From NCEH01 sp040049195 (GTDB taxonomy: Bacteria; Pseudomonadota; Alphaproteobacteria; Rhizobiales; Xanthobacteraceae): 64,000 bases of DNA. A program made the position numbers and the translations under genes. Under the pieces are notes generated by a model. The model saw only the letters and a program-made list of their open reading frames with translations, did no database searches and was not told where the DNA came from. Position 1 is the first letter of the stretch. Every line of letters starts with the position of its first letter. The stretch lies in assembly GCF_040049195.1 (NCBI RefSeq), contig NZ_JBDZDL010000002.1; one strand, 5' to 3'. Below, piece by piece: positions 25,182-34,500 of the stretch.

Positions 25182-26269
25182 ATATCGAGACCAAGACCGT
25201 GCGCCAGCGAACCCCCGCCGCCATCGCCAAGGGCCTGAGCTTCGAGGATGTGCGCCTGTCCTATGGCGACGTGGAGGCGGTGCGCGGCATCACCTTGCAT
25301 GTGCGGCCCGGCGAGGTGCTGTGCCTGCTCGGCAATTCCGGCTGCGGCAAGACCTCGCTGCTGCGCCTGGCAGCGGGCATCGAGCGGCCGGACAGCGGGC
25401 GCATCAGCGTCGATACCATCGAGATGGCGGGGCCGTCCGCCTTCGTGCCGGCGGAGCGGCGCGGCATCGGGCTGGTGTTCCAGGACTATGCGCTGTTCCC
25501 GCATCTCACCAATTTGCAGAACGTGATGTTCGGCCTGTCGGACCTGCGCAAGTCGGAAGCCGAGGGGGAAGCGCTGCGGGCGCTCGCCCGCGTGGATCTG
25601 GAGCGCTATGCGGGGGCCTATCCCCACGAATTGTCGGGCGGCCAGCAGCAGCGCGTGGCGCTGGCACGGGCGCTTGCCCCGCGTCCCGGCATCCTGCTGC
25701 TGGACGAGCCTTTCTCGGGTCTCGACCGGCGCCTGCGCGACCAGGTGCGGGCCGACACGCTGGCGGTGCTGCGCGATGCGCGCGCCACCTGCATCATCGT
25801 CACCCATGATCCCGAGGAGGCGATGCGCCTCTCCGACCGCATCGCCCTGCTCCGCAATGGCGAGCTGGTGCAGGTGGGGCCGCCGGAAGAATTGTATCGC
25901 GCGCCCCGCGACCTCGGGGCGGCCCGCTTCTTCTGCGAGCTGAACGAGATGGACGCCACCGTGCGGGACGGATGGGTGGACAGCCCGCTCGGCAGCTTTC
26001 CGGCACCGCGCGGTTCGGCGGACGGCGCGGCCGTGCTGGCGGTGCGGCCGCAGGGCATTTCGCTCACCGCCAATCCCTGCGGCATTCGGGGCCGGGTGGT
26101 GGAACGGCGGTTCCTGGGCGAGCTCGATCTCGTCGAAGTGATGGTGGCCGGTCGCGACCGGCCGGTGGTGGCGCGGCTGCGGGCGCCGCCGGGGGCCGTG
26201 CCCGGCCGGGACGTGGGCGTGATGGTGGATCCGTCCGAAGTCCTTGTTTTCGCCGCTTCCGGGGGATAA
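25178..26269 (+). CDS. Orphan FbpC/PotA-type ABC transporter ATP-binding protein
   Basis: 363 residues. The nucleotide-binding domain (about 15-250) is complete: Walker A GNSGCGKTS, Q-loop VFQDYALFPHLT, signature LSGGQQQRVALARAL, Walker B ILLLDEPFSGLD and switch VTHDPEEA. A C-terminal TOBE-like domain (about 275-360) with VLAVRPQGISL is typical of iron(III), polyamine or thiosulfate importers. No permease or binding protein lies nearby, so substrate and partners are unknown. It starts inside the scpB stop codon (ATGA), hence coupled to a chromosome-segregation operon. This is unusual and may reflect insertion of the gene between scpB and tatA. Confidence 0.88.
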   Translation: MNIETKTVRQRTPAAIAKGLSFEDVRLSYGDVEAVRGITLHVRPGEVLCLLGNSGCGKTSLLRLAAGIERPDSGRISVDTIEMAGPSAFVPAERRGIGLVFQDYALFPHLTNLQNVMFGLSDLRKSEAEGEALRALARVDLERYAGAYPHELSGGQQQRVALARALAPRPGILLLDEPFSGLDRRLRDQVRADTLAVLRDARATCIIVTHDPEEAMRLSDRIALLRNGELVQVGPPEELYRAPRDLGAARFFCELNEMDATVRDGWVDSPLGSFPAPRGSADGAAVLAVRPQGISLTANPCGIRGRVVERRFLGELDLVEVMVAGRDRPVVARLRAPPGAVPGRDVGVMVDPSEVLVFAASGG

Positions 26270-26345
26270 CGCTCGTTTTTGGGGCGCGCAGGCCGGGCGG
26301 ATGCCGCAAGGTGAGCGGAGCGACGCTTCCGATCGGGAAAAGTCG

Positions 26346-26374
26346 TTCAACTTTACCGGCACATGCTCTAGAGT
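26346..26374 (+). promoter_or_regulatory. Possible promoter upstream of tatA
   Basis: TTCAAC at 26346-26351 and TAGAGT at 26369-26374 are separated by 17 bases, within a locally AT-richer stretch about 70 bases before the tatA start. The match to a housekeeping promoter is partial, so this is tentative. Confidence 0.3.
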
Positions 26375-26390
26375 CGGTGTCATGTGAGCG

Positions 26391-26434
26391 GCGCAAAGCC
26401 GCGCGATCGGCGCTTTGCGCGCGACGTTTTTGGA
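26391..26434 (+). promoter_or_regulatory. Stem-loop in the tatA leader
   Basis: Perfect 9-bp inverted repeat GCGCAAAGC (26391-26399) and GCTTTGCGC (26412-26420) with a 12-base loop. It is followed by a GTTTTT run and immediately by the tatA Shine-Dalgarno GGAGGA. It could end read-through from the scp/ABC operon or attenuate tatA expression. Confidence 0.4.
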
Positions 26435-26443
26435 GGAAGTGTT

Positions 26444-26674
26444 ATGGGTTCGTTGAGCATCTGGCACTGGATCATCGTGCTGGCCGTGGTGCTCCTCCTG
26501 TTCGGTCGCGGCAAGATCTCCGACCTGATGGGCGACGTGGCCAAGGGTATCAAGTCCTTCAAGAAGGGCTTGGCCGAGGATGACGCGCCGGCGCCGGCTG
26601 CCGCGCCGGAAGCGCCGCGTCCGATTCCGCACCAGACGTCGGCTGCACCCGAGGCAGAGAAGAAGGCCGTCTGA
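26444..26674 (+). CDS. tatA: Sec-independent protein translocase subunit TatA
   Basis: Pore-forming subunit of the twin-arginine system, which exports folded proteins. 76 residues from ATG 26444, preceded by TGGAGGAAGTGTT. A single N-terminal membrane helix (SIWHWIIVLAVVLLLFG) ends in the FGRGKISDLMGDVAKGIKSFKKGL amphipathic segment, with the usual Phe-Gly hinge and Lys-rich helix. The tail is acidic and Pro/Ala-rich. It is the first gene of tatABC; tatB follows after 55 bases. A longer frame upstream (from 26384) would run through the leader hairpin and is rejected. Confidence 0.95.
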   Translation: MGSLSIWHWIIVLAVVLLLFGRGKISDLMGDVAKGIKSFKKGLAEDDAPAPAAAPEAPRPIPHQTSAAPEAEKKAV

Positions 26675-26729
26675 GGCTTCATTCGGGCGCAAGAGGAGGC
26701 CGCGGCTGAGCCGCAGGCATTGAGCCGTC

Positions 26730-27326
26730 ATGTTCGACATCGGCTGGTCTGAGCTCATGTTGATCGGCGTGGTTGCGCTGATCGTCATCGGGCCCAAGGA
26801 ATTGCCATCGGTTCTGCGCACCGTGGGGCGCACGGTCACCAAGCTGCGCCGCATGGCGGGCGAGTTCCAGGGGCAGTTTCAAGATGCCCTTAGGGAAGCC
26901 GACCTCTCCGACATGCGCAGCGAGATCGGCAATATCACTGAGAGTGCGAAATCCTCCTTCCCCGGGTCGGAGGTTTTCGACCCTCTGCGCAGCATCCGCG
27001 AGGAGATCCGGTCCACCGTCGAGGGCACGGCCAAGCCGGCCGCGCCGGTAGACCTGTCTCCGCTCGATCCCCCCGCGGTGGCCAAGACCCTCTCGCCCCA
27101 TGAGGCGGCGGCCATGAGCGCGGCGGCTGCGATTACCGCCGCCACCGCGCAGATCGCCCTTCCCGCGCAGGCCGCGCCCACCGTCGCCGTTTCCAGCGAG
27201 CCCCTCGTGCCGTTACCGCCCCCCGCCGCCGAGCCCGATCTTCTCGCGCCCCCGGTCGAGGCCGTGGCGCTGCCCGCGCCGTCTTCGGACACGGACGGCA
27301 CGCGGACAGAAGGGCCCCGGGCATGA
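26730..27326 (+). CDS. tatB: Sec-independent protein translocase subunit TatB
   Basis: Forms the twin-arginine signal receptor together with TatC. 198 residues. The N-terminal membrane helix MFDIGWSELMLIGVVALIV carries the TatB-specific Glu8, followed by IGPKELPSVLRTVGRTVTKLRRMAGEF, the amphipathic helix. The C-terminal half (about 90-198) is Pro/Ala/Val-rich and poorly conserved, longer than in enterobacteria. Its stop overlaps the tatC start (ATGA), indicating coupled translation. Confidence 0.95.
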   Translation: MFDIGWSELMLIGVVALIVIGPKELPSVLRTVGRTVTKLRRMAGEFQGQFQDALREADLSDMRSEIGNITESAKSSFPGSEVFDPLRSIREEIRSTVEGTAKPAAPVDLSPLDPPAVAKTLSPHEAAAMSAAAAITAATAQIALPAQAAPTVAVSSEPLVPLPPPAAEPDLLAPPVEAVALPAPSSDTDGTRTEGPRA

Positions 27327-28123
27327 CCACGGACGATATCGACGCGTCGAAGGCGCCGCTCATCGAGCATCTGATCGAGCTGCGCTCGCGTCTGATCAAG
27401 TCGGTGATCGCATTCCTGATCGCCTTCTTCATCTGCTTCATGCTGGCGAAGCAGATCTACAATATCCTGCTGTGGCCCTATGAGTTCGCCTCCGGCTTCG
27501 CGCCGGGCGTGAAGCTCATCTACACGGCGCCGCAGGAATTTTTGTTCACCCAGATCAAGCTCGGCATGTTCGGCGCGGCGTTCATCTCGTTTCCCGTGGT
27601 GGCGACGCAGGTCTACATGTTCGTGGCGCCGGGCCTCTACAAGCACGAGAAGAACGCCTTCGTTCCGTATCTGATCGCGACGCCCATCTGCTTCCTGATC
27701 GGCGCGGCGTTCGTCTATTTCGTCGCCATGCCGCTGGCCATGACCTACTTCCTGGGCATGCAGCAGGCGGGCGGCGACGGGCGCGCGGAAATCTCGCTGC
27801 TGCCGAAGGTGAGCGAATATCTCTCGCTCATCACCACGCTGATCCTGGCGTTCGGCATCTGCTTCCAGCTGCCGGTGATTCTCACCTTGCTGGCGCAGGT
27901 GGGGGTGGTGACGGCCGAGATGCTCACCAAGGCGCGGCGCTATGCCATCGTCGGCGTGTTCATCCTGGCGGCGGTGCTCACGCCGCCGGATGTCATCAGC
28001 CAGCTCTCTCTTGCGATCCCGACGCTGCTTCTCTACGAGATCTCGGTCTATCTGGTGCGCATCGTCGAGAAGCGGCGGGACGCGGCCGAGGCGGCCCGAG
28101 CGGCGGCCGAAGCGGCGGACTGA
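27323..28123 (+). CDS. tatC: Sec-independent protein translocase subunit TatC
   Basis: Six-helix inner-membrane core of the Tat translocase, recognising the twin-arginine motif. 266 residues. The family pattern is PLIEHLIELRSRLIKSVI at the N-terminus, then the FSPxE-equivalent loop (TAPQEFLFTQIKLGMFGA) containing the conserved glutamate, and later FGICFQLPVILTLLAQ and RYAIVGVFILAAVLTPPDVISQ. The protein ends in an Ala/Arg/Glu-rich helix. It is the last gene of tatABC; serS follows after 101 bases, as in many rhizobia. Confidence 0.96.
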   Translation: MTTDDIDASKAPLIEHLIELRSRLIKSVIAFLIAFFICFMLAKQIYNILLWPYEFASGFAPGVKLIYTAPQEFLFTQIKLGMFGAAFISFPVVATQVYMFVAPGLYKHEKNAFVPYLIATPICFLIGAAFVYFVAMPLAMTYFLGMQQAGGDGRAEISLLPKVSEYLSLITTLILAFGICFQLPVILTLLAQVGVVTAEMLTKARRYAIVGVFILAAVLTPPDVISQLSLAIPTLLLYEISVYLVRIVEKRRDAAEAARAAAEAAD

Positions 28124-28224
28124 GGCTCCCAAGGGGCGCATCCCACACTGTTCGGGCGAGGGATGAAGCTCGCCGTCCCAAAGGGGCGGGGGCACCGTCG
28201 CCGTATCGCGGCGGAGCCGGTTTC

Positions 28225-29673
28225 ATGCACGATATCAAATGGGTCCGCGAGCAGCCCGACGCCCTCGTCACGGCCCTAACGCGCCGCCGCGTCGATGTGG
28301 CGGAAGCGACTGCCCTGCGCGACAAACTGCTGGCGCTCGACGGGAAACGCCGGGCCACGCTCACCACGCTGGAAGGCCTGCTCGCCCGCCGCAATGCGGC
28401 GTCGAAGGAAATCGGCCAGGCCAAGGCCGCGAAGGATGAAGCGCGCGCCGCCGCCCTCATGGAGGAAGTCGGCCGGCTGAAGGTGGATATTCCAGCCCTG
28501 GAGCAGGAAGCAAAAGCGCTGGACGCCGCGCTCACCACCGAGCTTGCCGCCATCCCCAACGTGCCGCTGGACAGCGTGCCCGACGGCGCGGACGAGCACG
28601 ACAATGTGGAGAAGAGCGTCTCCTGCACCAAGCCCGCCTATGATTTTGCGGCGAAGCAGCATTTCGAGGTGGGCGAAGCCCTCGGCATGATGGATTTCGA
28701 CACGGCGGCGAAGCTTTCGGGCGCGCGGTTCGTGGTCAACAAGGGTCCGCTGGCGCGCCTGGAGCGGGCGCTCGGCCAGTTCTTCCTCGACGTGCATACG
28801 GGCGAGCACGGCTATACCGAAGTAAACCCGCCGCTGCTCGTGCGCGACGAGACCATGTTCGGCACGGCGCAACTGCCGAAATTTGAAGACGATCAGTTTA
28901 AGGCACATCGCACGCTTTCAAAGGAAGACATCGCCGTCGCTGAGGAAAAATTCTTGTTTGATTTGGGCAGCGGCAAGATAAAGGCAGGACAGCAAGCCGA
29001 CGCAGAGATTCTTCTTCCGTACCTTGATCGTGTGGAGAAGGAGCGGGCAAATCTCTGGCTCATCCCCACCGCCGAAGTCCCGCTCACCAATCTGGTGCGC
29101 GAATCCATCCTCTCGGAAGAAGAACTCCCCCTGCGCCTCACCGCCTGCACGCCGTGCTTTCGGGCCGAGGCGGGGTCGGCGGGGCGCGATACGCGCGGCA
29201 TGATCCGCCAACACCAGTTCACCAAGGTGGAACTGGTCTCCATCACCGCGCCGGAAAAATCGCTGGAGGAGCATGAGCGCATGCTCGCCTGCGCCGAGGC
29301 GGTGCTGAAGAAGCTGGACCTGCATTATCGCGTGGTCACGCTCTGCACCGGCGACATGGGCTTCGCCTCGCAGAAGACCTACGACATCGAGGTGTGGCTG
29401 CCGGGGCAGGGGATGTATCGCGAGATTTCCTCCTGCTCGGTGTGCGGCGATTTCCAGGCCCGCCGCATGGATGCGCGGTATCGCCCCAAGGATGCGACTG
29501 GAAAGCCGGGCGCGCCGCGCTTCGTCCACACGCTGAACGGCTCCGGCGTCGCGGTCGGCCGGGCGCTCGTCGCGGTGCTGGAGAATTACCAGCAGGAGAA
29601 TGGCGCTGTCGCCGTGCCGGAGGCGCTTTGGCCCTACATGGGCGGGCTCAAGGTGATCGAGAAGGCGAAGTAG
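28225..29673 (+). CDS. serS: Serine-tRNA ligase with a roughly 45-residue internal insertion
   Basis: Charges tRNA-Ser (and tRNA-Sec where present) with serine. The N-terminal coiled-coil tRNA-binding arm spans about 1-110; the class II catalytic core follows, with motif 2 FRAEAGSAGRDTRGMIRQHQ and motif 3 LNGSGVAVGRALVAVLENYQ. At 482 residues it is about 50 longer than usual (roughly 425-430). The excess lies between LPKFEDDQFK and LWLIPTAEVPLTN, i.e. residues about 227-275 (bases 28902-29049), just before the serine-binding TAE loop. This stretch is near 52% GC by hand count, with codons (AAA, ATA, TTG) unlike the flanks. The frame is intact, so the enzyme is probably functional. surE lies downstream. 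Confidence 0.95.
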   Translation: MHDIKWVREQPDALVTALTRRRVDVAEATALRDKLLALDGKRRATLTTLEGLLARRNAASKEIGQAKAAKDEARAAALMEEVGRLKVDIPALEQEAKALDAALTTELAAIPNVPLDSVPDGADEHDNVEKSVSCTKPAYDFAAKQHFEVGEALGMMDFDTAAKLSGARFVVNKGPLARLERALGQFFLDVHTGEHGYTEVNPPLLVRDETMFGTAQLPKFEDDQFKAHRTLSKEDIAVAEEKFLFDLGSGKIKAGQQADAEILLPYLDRVEKERANLWLIPTAEVPLTNLVRESILSEEELPLRLTACTPCFRAEAGSAGRDTRGMIRQHQFTKVELVSITAPEKSLEEHERMLACAEAVLKKLDLHYRVVTLCTGDMGFASQKTYDIEVWLPGQGMYREISSCSVCGDFQARRMDARYRPKDATGKPGAPRFVHTLNGSGVAVGRALVAVLENYQQENGAVAVPEALWPYMGGLKVIEKAK

Positions 29674-29680
29674 GGGCGGC

Positions 29681-29708
29681 GCGGGCCGGGCTGTGGGCCC
29701 GGTCTTTT
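29681..29708 (+). terminator. Probable terminator after serS
   Basis: Stem CCGGGC (29686-29691) with GCCCGG (29697-29702), extendable by a G-T pair, five-base loop, then TCTTTT. It lies 8-35 bases after the serS stop, separating it from surE. Confidence 0.6.
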
Positions 29709-29856
29709 CGAATACCTCCCCCTTTCGTTGCAGCGGCCGCCCACTCCGGGTAAGCAGCGCTCTTCGGGCGCCGCCCGGCCGCATCCTGCCGGCGCGCGGC
29801 GCCGCGCCCATTCCACACGACCGGTGCCGGCCGGTCGGACACGAGGACCCGTTCCC

Positions 29857-30639
29857 ATGCGCATCCTGGTTACCAATGACGATGGCATCCACGCGCCTGG
29901 GCTCGACGCATGCGCGCGCATCGCCCGCGCCCTGTCCGACGATGTGTGGGTGGTGGCGCCGGAAACCGACCAGTCGGGCGTCGCCCATTCGCTCTCGCTC
30001 AGCGATCCGCTGCGCCTGCGGCAGGTGGCGGAGCAGCGCTTCGCGGTGAAGGGCACGCCCACCGATTGCGTCATCATGGCGGTGCGCCATCTCATGGAAG
30101 GCAAGGCGCCGGACCTCGTGCTCTCGGGCGTCAACCGGGGTCAGAACATCGCCGAGGACGTGAGCTATTCCGGCACGGTGGCGGGCGCCATCGAGGGCAC
30201 CATCCTCGGCATTCCCTCCATCGCCTTGTCGCAGGCGTTCGGCCCGGCGACGCGCGCCAATCCCTCCTATGACACCGCCGAGGCCCATGCGCCGGAGGTG
30301 ATCCGCACCTTGCTGAAGGAAGGCATTCCGGCCGGCATCCTGGTGAATGTGAATTTCCCGGATCGGCCGCCGCAGGATGTGCAGGGCATCTCCGTGACCG
30401 CCCAGGGCCGGCGCGACCAGAACCTCATGCGCATCGACGCGCGCCAGGACGGGCGCGGCAACGCCTATTATTGGATCGGCTTCGAGCGTCGCGTCTTCGC
30501 CACCGTCCCCGGCTCGGACCTGCGCGCGCTCGACGAGGGCCGCATCTCCGTGACGCCGCTGCGGCTCGACATGACCGACGAGCCCTTCATGACCCGCCTC
30601 GCCCAGGTGTTCGAGGAACAGGCGTTAGGGGAAAAGTAA
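29857..30639 (+). CDS. surE: 5'/3'-nucleotidase SurE
   Basis: Metal-dependent nucleoside-monophosphate phosphatase linked to stationary-phase survival. 260 residues from ATG 29857 (MRILVTNDDGIHAPG); the frame is open for 43 codons upstream but the family always begins here. Metal-binding residues are visible: the N-D-D motif (residues 7-9), a Ser in APETDQSGVAHSLS, and an Asn in LVLSGVNRGQNIAEDVSYSGTV. In relatives pcm and nlpD follow directly; here a small unrelated gene and sdhE-mfd follow. Confidence 0.95.
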   Translation: MRILVTNDDGIHAPGLDACARIARALSDDVWVVAPETDQSGVAHSLSLSDPLRLRQVAEQRFAVKGTPTDCVIMAVRHLMEGKAPDLVLSGVNRGQNIAEDVSYSGTVAGAIEGTILGIPSIALSQAFGPATRANPSYDTAEAHAPEVIRTLLKEGIPAGILVNVNFPDRPPQDVQGISVTAQGRRDQNLMRIDARQDGRGNAYYWIGFERRVFATVPGSDLRALDEGRISVTPLRLDMTDEPFMTRLAQVFEEQALGEK

Positions 30640-30722
30640 CCGTAAGATAGCGTCAGCTTCACTATAGCGGGCATTGTTCGCCGCCTAATCTCGGATGGGG
30701 AATCACCCGAGGGGGCAATCGA

Positions 30723-31046
30723 ATGCGCGCGAGTTGGATTGTGGCGACACTGGCGGTTGCCGGCATGTTGAACGGGGCGTGCTCAAGCGCCTGGGCCTAT
30801 GCGGAGCCGGTGCCGGTGGCGCCGGTCCATCTGGCGGGCAAGACCGGGGTCGGCATCACGACGCTGGGCGGGGTCACGCTCGGCATGGGCTTCGCGCTGC
30901 CCGCGTCGATGATCCTCACCGCCGGCTATGTAGCGGTCACGCAGCATCGGGAACTGACGCAGACCGAGGCGAGCGAGACCTTCTTCGGCACGCTCATCCC
31001 GCCGCTCGGCCTCTATTATCTCGGCCGCGACCTCTCGAAGAAATAG
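30723..31046 (+). CDS. Small secreted or membrane protein, unknown function
   Basis: 107 residues. It has a signal-peptide-like N-terminus (MRASWIVATLAVAGMLNG, with AWA near residue 25 as a possible cleavage site), then a second hydrophobic segment around 42-70 (TGVGITTLGGVTLGMGFALP). The C-terminus GTLIPPLGLYYLGRDLSKK looks membrane-proximal. No domain recognised. The start ATG is preceded by GAGGGGGC about eight bases away. It stands alone between surE and sdhE on the same strand. Codon use is like the surroundings. Confidence 0.65.
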   Translation: MRASWIVATLAVAGMLNGACSSAWAYAEPVPVAPVHLAGKTGVGITTLGGVTLGMGFALPASMILTAGYVAVTQHRELTQTEASETFFGTLIPPLGLYYLGRDLSKK

Positions 31047-31183
31047 CGGTCGGGCGCGCGCGGGCTCCGGCACTGGCCAGCACGCTTCAAAAGCGACTAT
31101 AAGCATGGGCACGGACGGGCGCCAAAAGGGCCCGGCCGCGCTTTGCTGTTGCACGCGCCGGATCGCGCGGGAGGGTGCCAATC

Positions 31184-31486
31184 GTGACGGGAACCGAGAA
31201 ATCGAGCGCAGGGCTGGATGTCCGCCGCAGGCGCATCCTGTTCCGGGCCTGGCATCGCGGCACGCGCGAGATGGATCTGCTCATGGGCCGCTTCGCCGAT
31301 GCCGAGATCGAGACCCTCACCGAGGACGAGGTGACCGAGTTCGAAATCCTGATCGAGGTCGAAGACCCGGACCTGATCTCCTGGATCGGCGGCAACGTGC
31401 CGGTTCCGCCGGAACAGGACACGGAGATATTTCGCCGGCTCCAGGGCTTTCATTTGTCCGGACGGGGCGTGCCGCGCGGGCTCTAG
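31184..31486 (+). CDS. sdhE: Succinate dehydrogenase assembly factor SdhE
   Basis: FAD assembly factor for succinate dehydrogenase (SdhE/YgfY/Sdh5 family). 100 residues from GTG 31184, chosen because GGAGG ends nine bases upstream; an in-frame GTG at 31175 sits directly on that site. The family signature is present: RRRILFRAWHRGTREMDLLMGRF, with the conserved RG(T/M)xExD segment involved in FAD attachment, then ELLDxxD-like EFEILIEVEDPDLISWI. It precedes mfd by 99 bases, the usual alphaproteobacterial neighbour; recG, often on the other side, is displaced by about 12 kb. Confidence 0.92.
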   Translation: MTGTEKSSAGLDVRRRRILFRAWHRGTREMDLLMGRFADAEIETLTEDEVTEFEILIEVEDPDLISWIGGNVPVPPEQDTEIFRRLQGFHLSGRGVPRGL

Positions 31487-31585
31487 CGCCCGCCGCGTTT
31501 CTTCCTTCCCTCCCTTCGAGATGCCGGGCCTGCGGGTCCGCTGGACGGGCGCCGGTTCGCCTGTCCGTGTAATTGGAACCGATCC

Positions 31586-34500
31586 GTGAAGCGTCCCCGT
31601 CCCCTTGCCGAAGACATCGCCCCCGGCGTGCCGCTGACCCTCTCGCGCGTGCCGGACGGGCTGGAAGGCCTCGTCGTCGCCGATCTCGCCCGCTCCCTCG
31701 CGGCGAAGAAGAATGCGAAATGGCCGAGCCTCGTCGTGCTGTGCCGGGACGGGCAGCGGATGGCGGCGCTGGAGCGGGGGCTCGCCTTTTATGCGCCCGA
31801 GCTGGAGGTGCTGACCTTCCCCTCGTGGGATTGCCTGCCCTATGACCGCGCCTCGCCCAACGGCGCGATCGTGGCGCGGCGCATGTCCACGCTGGCGCGG
31901 CTCGCCCGCGTGCGCGGCGGGGAGGCGAGCGTGCTGCTCACCACGGTGAACGCGAGCGTGCAGCGCGTGCCGGCGAAGGAGGTGCTGGCCGCCCAGTCGC
32001 TCGCCGCCAAGCCGGGCAATGCCATGGCGCTGGAAGGCATCGTGGAATGGGCGGAGCGCAACGGCTATCTGCGCACGCCCACCGTGCGGGACACCGGCGA
32101 ATATGCCGTGCGCGGCGGGTTGATCGACCTGTTCCCGCCCGGATTGGCGCAACCGATCCGCCTGGATTTCTTCGGCGATACGCTGGAAAGCATCCGCGCC
32201 TTCGATCCGGAGACGCAGCGCACCTCCGGCCAGATGTCGTCTCTGGAACTGGTGCCCATGGCCGAGTTCCAGCTCACCTCGGACACCATGCGCCGCTTCC
32301 GCATGGCATATCTCGCGGAGTTCGGCGCCAACACCAAGGGTGACACGCTCTATGAAGCGGTCAGCGAAGGCCGCCGCCACGCCGGCATGGAACATTGGCT
32401 GCCGCTGTTCCACGAGGGGCTGGACACGCTGTTTGATTATCTCGAGGGCATCCCCCTCGTCGTCGATCCGCTGACCGAGGAAGCGGCCGGCGAGCGCATC
32501 GGCCAGATCGAGGAATATTACGCCGCCCGCAAGGAAGCGCTGGCGCTGGCCGGCGGCGGGGCGGTCTACAAGCCCCTGCCGCCGGACCGGCTGTATCTCT
32601 CCGGCAAGGAATGGAGCGACCGGCTCGCATCCTCGGCTTTGGTGCGCATCTCCTCCTTCGCGACGCCGGAGACCTCGCGCGGCAAGGTGATCGACATCGG
32701 CGGCGTGCAGGGCCGTTCGTTCGCGGCGGAGCGGGCCGACCCGGAGGTGAATGTGTTCGACCTCGCGGTGGAGCACGTGCGCACGCTCCAGAAGACCAAG
32801 AAGGTGATCCTCGCCGGCTGGTCGGAAGGTTCGCGCGAGCGCCTCGGCACCGTGCTCGCCGACCATGGGCTGAAGGACACCACCGCGATCTCCCGCTTCG
32901 CCCTGCTGGACGCGCTGCCGAAGACCAAGGCGGCGCTGGCGGTCTATGGGCTGGAAGTGGGTTTCGAGACGCCCGACTTCGCCATCATCGGCGAACAGGA
33001 CATTCTCGGCGACCGCCTCGTGCGGCCCAAGCGCAAGGCGCGGCGCGCGCAGGATGTGCTGTCCGAGCTGAACGCGCTCACCGCTGGCGACCTCGTGGTG
33101 CATGTGGATCACGGCATCGGCCGGTTCGTGGGGCTCAAGGCCATCGAGGCCATGGGCGCGCCGCACGATTGCTTGGAGATCCATTATGCCGGCGGCGACA
33201 AGCTGTTCCTGCCGGTGGAGAATCTCGAACTCCTGACGCGCTACGGCTCGGAGGACACCGAGGCCCAGCTCGACAAATTGGGCGGGGGCGGCTGGCAGAC
33301 GCGCAAGGCGCGGATGAAGAAGCGCATCCGCGAGATGGCGGGCGAGCTCATCAAGATCGCCGCCGCGCGCCAGCTTTCCGAAGCGCCGCGCCTGGTGCCC
33401 GCCGCCGGCCTCTATGACGAATTCCGCGCCCGTTTCCCTTATGAGGAGACCGACGACCAGCAGGCCGCCATCGAGGCGGTGCTGGACGATCTCGGCTCCG
33501 GCCACCCCATGGACCGCCTGGTGTGCGGCGACGTGGGCTTCGGCAAGACGGAAGTGGCGCTGCGCGCCGCCTTCGCGGTGGCGCTTTCCGGCAAGCAGGT
33601 GGCGGTGGTGGTGCCCACCACGCTGCTGGCGCGCCAGCATTTCCGCACCTTCACCGAGCGCTTCAAGGGCCTGCCGGTGAACATCGCCCAGGCCTCGCGC
33701 CTCGTGACGGGCAAGGATCTCACGGCGGTGAAGGCGGGGCTCGCCGAGGGCCACGTGGACATCGTCGTCGGCACCCATGCGCTGCTCGGCAAGGGCATCC
33801 ATTTCCGCGATCTCGGCCTCGTCATCGTGGACGAGGAGCAGCATTTCGGCGTCGCCCACAAGGAGCGGCTGAAGGCGCTGCGGGCGGAGGTGCATGTCCT
33901 CACCCTCACCGCGACCCCCATCCCGCGCACGCTGCAACTGGCCATGACCGGGGTGCGCGAACTCTCGCTCATCGCCACCCCGCCGGTGGATCGCCTCGCG
34001 GTGCGCACCTTCATCACGCCGTTCGACCCGCTCACCATCCGCGAAGCCCTGCTGCGCGAGCGCTATCGCGGTGGCCAGAGCTTCTATGTGGTGCCGCGCA
34101 TCGACGATCTCGCCGAAGTGCGCGAGTTCCTGGAAAAGCAGGTGCCGGAACTGAAGGTGGCGGTGGCGAACGGCCAGATGGCGGCAACCGCGCTGGAAGA
34201 CATCATGTCCGCCTTTTATGACGGGCAATATGACGTGCTGCTCTCCACCACCATCGTGGAAAGCGGGCTCGACGTGCCGAACGCCAACACGCTGATCGTC
34301 CATCGCGCCGACATGTTCGGCCTCGCCCAACTGTACCAGCTGCGCGGACGCGTGGGCCGGGCGAAGGCGCGCGCCTATGCGCTGTTCACGACGCCCGCCT
34401 CCAAGCCCATGACCACCCAGGCCGAGCGGCGGCTGAAGGTGCTGCAATCCCTGGAGACGCTCGGCGCCGGCTTCCAGCTCGCGAGCCACGATCTCGACAT

